In this document: positions 62,256-64,000 of the stretch, piece after piece | How the letters are laid out: every line of letters begins with the position of its first letter | How positions within the stretch are numbered: the first letter of the stretch is position 1 | NCBI GenBank assembly: GCA_027077795.1 | Contig: JALWTT010000006.1 | Coordinates: 186,001 to 250,000 of the forward strand | DNA from: Thermotogaceae bacterium | GTDB lineage: Bacteria > Thermotogota > Thermotogae > Thermotogales > Thermotogaceae | Length of the DNA stretch: 64,000 nucleotides | Direction: 5' to 3' | Made by a program: the position numbers and the translations under genes | The notes under the pieces: generated by a model | Seen by the model: only the letters and a program-made list of their open reading frames with translations | What the model was told of the DNA's origin: nothing | Databases searched by the model: none

Positions 62256-64000
62256 ATGAGGGTGAACAGGGTGAGTATGAGGTACTTTAAGTATGCAAGT
62301 CTTGTCGCCGCCGTCGCAGTTGTTTTGATGATCGCACTCTCTGGATGTCAAGCCCCTGTCAACCAGCCTCCAACAGTTACGTTGAGCCTCAGCAACGGTG
62401 AGGTTGAGCCAGAGGCTGAAGTTACGGCAAGCATAATAGCCAATGATCCAGAGAAAGGCCCGCTCACATATTCGTTGAGAGTTGGAGCGACAGAGGTGGC
62501 GTCCGGAACTATTCCTGTGGATAAGCTGGGGAAAGCAGTTGAGGTGCCATTTAACGCTCCGAATACAGAGGGAAGCTATTCTGTAACGGTTATTGTCACA
62601 GATGAGGGCGGACTTACAGCGAGCGATTCGAAAACCTTGACGGTTAAAAAGCCCAACACCGCTCCTGAAATCGAGGAAGCTAGCCTCGATAGGAGCACGG
62701 CTACGCTTTCAGCTGATGAAAGCTCCACAGATGTAACACTTACGTTTAAAGCGGTCGATAAGGAAAGCAGCACGCTCTCTTACGCCGTCAAGCTGAACGG
62801 GGCAGAGGTGGACACCGGAAGCGTTGCGAGTGGTGAAGAAAAATCCGTTTCGATTACCGTTACACAACTTGGAAAGAACTACATAAACCTCAAGGTATCT
62901 GATGGAGCTCTCAGCGCGGAGAAAACGATGGTCTTCGAGCTCTACAAAAAAGGCAAAGTGACGATATACAACACAAGCGGATACGACATAATAGGGAACA
63001 AACATGATTCCATAACGTTCAAGATTTGGTATCAGTCATCTGGAGGTACAACACCGAAAGATATGTATTGGGCTATAAAAGATGAAAGCGGAACAGAGGT
63101 TGCCACCGGTACTGTTGATTACTCCGCTAATTTCGTAGACAATGTATACGATGGCTTCCAGGTAGCTTCTTCGACACTTGCAGGTCTTCCAGCTGGAAAA
63201 TACTCTCTGTGCGTGAAGCTTCTTGACGCGGTTGGGAATGTTATAGAGAACACTCAAGCCGCTTACAGCCCAATATACTACTACCCAGAGATAAGCCTCA
63301 GCGTTTCCTTGGTGCCGGATTCCACGAACAACGATTATGACAGCGATGTGTACGATGGGAACACCCCAATAGGATTCAAGGTAGTTATAAACGGTAATGC
63401 GACGACCACGTTGTTCAAAGGTGTTTCATTTGAGCTTGGTTCAAAAGCATACACAATCGATTGGGCGTTCACAAGTGATTCCACGGTAGAGGAACTTAGC
63501 GATGGAATCTACTATGTTGAACTCCCAGCCACGATAACATTCGATGTGACGGTGGGAGCCACCGAGATAGCAGCTCCATCGGCGGTAGCTACAGCCACAC
63601 TGGCAGACGAATCAGCTGAAGACGATTCCACCACGCTGAATAACATAGATGGACTGAACCCGGTGGTTTCCTTCAACCCAGAGATCATATCTAACGATAC
63701 GATAAGACTCGGATATGCGCTTTCTGATAGCAACTTCAAAGCTGCTACAATAACGTTCTATGATGAAGCAGGTGAGGAAGTTGCTTCTGCGACATTCAAC
63801 TCAGCTGGTTCTGGGTTTGAGAATCTGGTTATAAGTAAGAAAGTTGACAAGACATCTCTCACGTACTCTTACGAGGCAGAAGATTCGCTTGAGCATTCAA
63901 CGAGTGGCAGCTCGCCAGTGGAAGGATACATAGACACAGCGGTTGGAAGCGCTACGGTAGCATGGGAAAACTCCAGCTGGATAGAAAAAGACGGAATCAG
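62256..64000 (+). CDS. Large Ig-like-repeat lipoprotein, 3' end cut by the window
   Basis: At least 581 residues with no stop before the window edge. Signal peptide (KYASLVAAVAVVLMIALSGC) ends in a lipobox LSGC with Cys at about residue 31, so it should be lipid-anchored. Two Ig-like domains follow (about 36-131 beginning NQPPTVTLSLS, and 133-231 beginning NTAPEIEEASLD), then longer beta-rich Thr/Ser/Ala-rich sequence. Likely a surface protein for adhesion or polymer binding. GGGAGGTG lies 11 bases before ATG 62256, longer than usual; ATG 62277 is an alternative. Divergent from the sigma-like cassette. Confidence 0.82.
   Translation, partial: MRVNRVSMRYFKYASLVAAVAVVLMIALSGCQAPVNQPPTVTLSLSNGEVEPEAEVTASIIANDPEKGPLTYSLRVGATEVASGTIPVDKLGKAVEVPFNAPNTEGSYSVTVIVTDEGGLTASDSKTLTVKKPNTAPEIEEASLDRSTATLSADESSTDVTLTFKAVDKESSTLSYAVKLNGAEVDTGSVASGEEKSVSITVTQLGKNYINLKVSDGALSAEKTMVFELYKKGKVTIYNTSGYDIIGNKHDSITFKIWYQSSGGTTPKDMYWAIKDESGTEVATGTVDYSANFVDNVYDGFQVASSTLAGLPAGKYSLCVKLLDAVGNVIENTQAAYSPIYYYPEISLSVSLVPDSTNNDYDSDVYDGNTPIGFKVVINGNATTTLFKGVSFELGSKAYTIDWAFTSDSTVEELSDGIYYVELPATITFDVTVGATEIAAPSAVATATLADESAEDDSTTLNNIDGLNPVVSFNPEIISNDTIRLGYALSDSNFKAATITFYDEAGEEVASATFNSAGSGFENLVISKKVDKTSLTYSYEAEDSLEHSTSGSSPVEGYIDTAVGSATVAWENSSWIEKDGI

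Noticed and set aside
1-64000. tRNA, rRNA, CRISPR arrays, insertion sequences, att sites, origin of replication
   Set aside because: Intergenic gaps were read on both strands; none showed cloverleaf, regular repeat-spacer, transposase or DnaA-box clusters that I could support.

Overview
The window looks like a chromosomal segment of a thermophilic bacterium of the Thermotogae, near Thermotoga/Pseudothermotoga. The genus cannot be fixed from sequence alone. Grounds: a beta' subunit of about 1,690 residues with a large clamp insertion, an endonuclease IV and a short cytoplasmic AmyB-type amylase of Thermotoga type, heavy AGA/AGG/ATA codon use, many overlapping genes, and an abundance of sugar and peptide ABC importers. 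Start sites follow a regular pattern of GGAGGTG, about 6 nt, then ATG/GTG/TTG; I used it to trim many starts. I found no tRNA, rRNA, CRISPR array, transposase or prophage.

Layout. 1-8.7 kb: the end of a chemoreceptor, then a four-gene oligopeptide/oligosaccharide-type importer (DppB, a giant DppC, DppD, DppF) without its own binding protein. 8.7-16 kb: rbfA, two tiny Gly/Tyr/Trp-rich genes of DUF5320 type, and a minus-strand housekeeping operon (UPF0173 hydrolase, nfo, minC, two M42 peptidases, tig, clpP). 16-23.1 kb: a LacI-led carbohydrate operon (PIG-L deacetylase, Gfo/Idh dehydrogenase, RbsABC-type importer, TIM-barrel epimerase). 23.4-35.2 kb: two divergent operons around a DeoR-type regulator. 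Each has a complete CUT1 importer minus ATPase, and the rightward one adds an AgaS-like SIS protein, a Gfo/Idh protein, a GatZ/KbaZ-like protein and a BadF-type sugar kinase. This is probably amino-sugar or galactosamine/tagatose catabolism.

35.2-46.3 kb: corA; a minus-strand operon of mnmA, an orphan MalG-like permease with a roughly 480-residue insertion, a small membrane coiled-coil protein, an RsmJ/YpiP-like methyltransferase and an unknown protein; a plus-strand operon of SAM hydrolase, metallophosphoesterase, ComB and patatin; then a lone family-5 solute-binding protein. 46.3-55.4 kb: rpoB-rpoC, not preceded by rplJ-rplL, behind its own promoters and an attenuator-like hairpin. 55.4-61 kb: a drug/ABC-2-type exporter, a membrane GGDEF protein and amyB. 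61-64 kb: a four-gene minus-strand micro-operon (DUF1659-like, DUF2922-like, an acidic 80-aa protein, and a protein with only sigma-70 region 2), divergent from a large Ig-like-repeat lipoprotein that runs off the right edge.

Most noteworthy: the sigma-region-2/DUF2922 cassette, the giant extracytoplasmic insertions in two unrelated permease families, an apparent AUC start codon for the rbsC-type permease, the rpoB leader attenuator, and the paired DUF5320-like genes.
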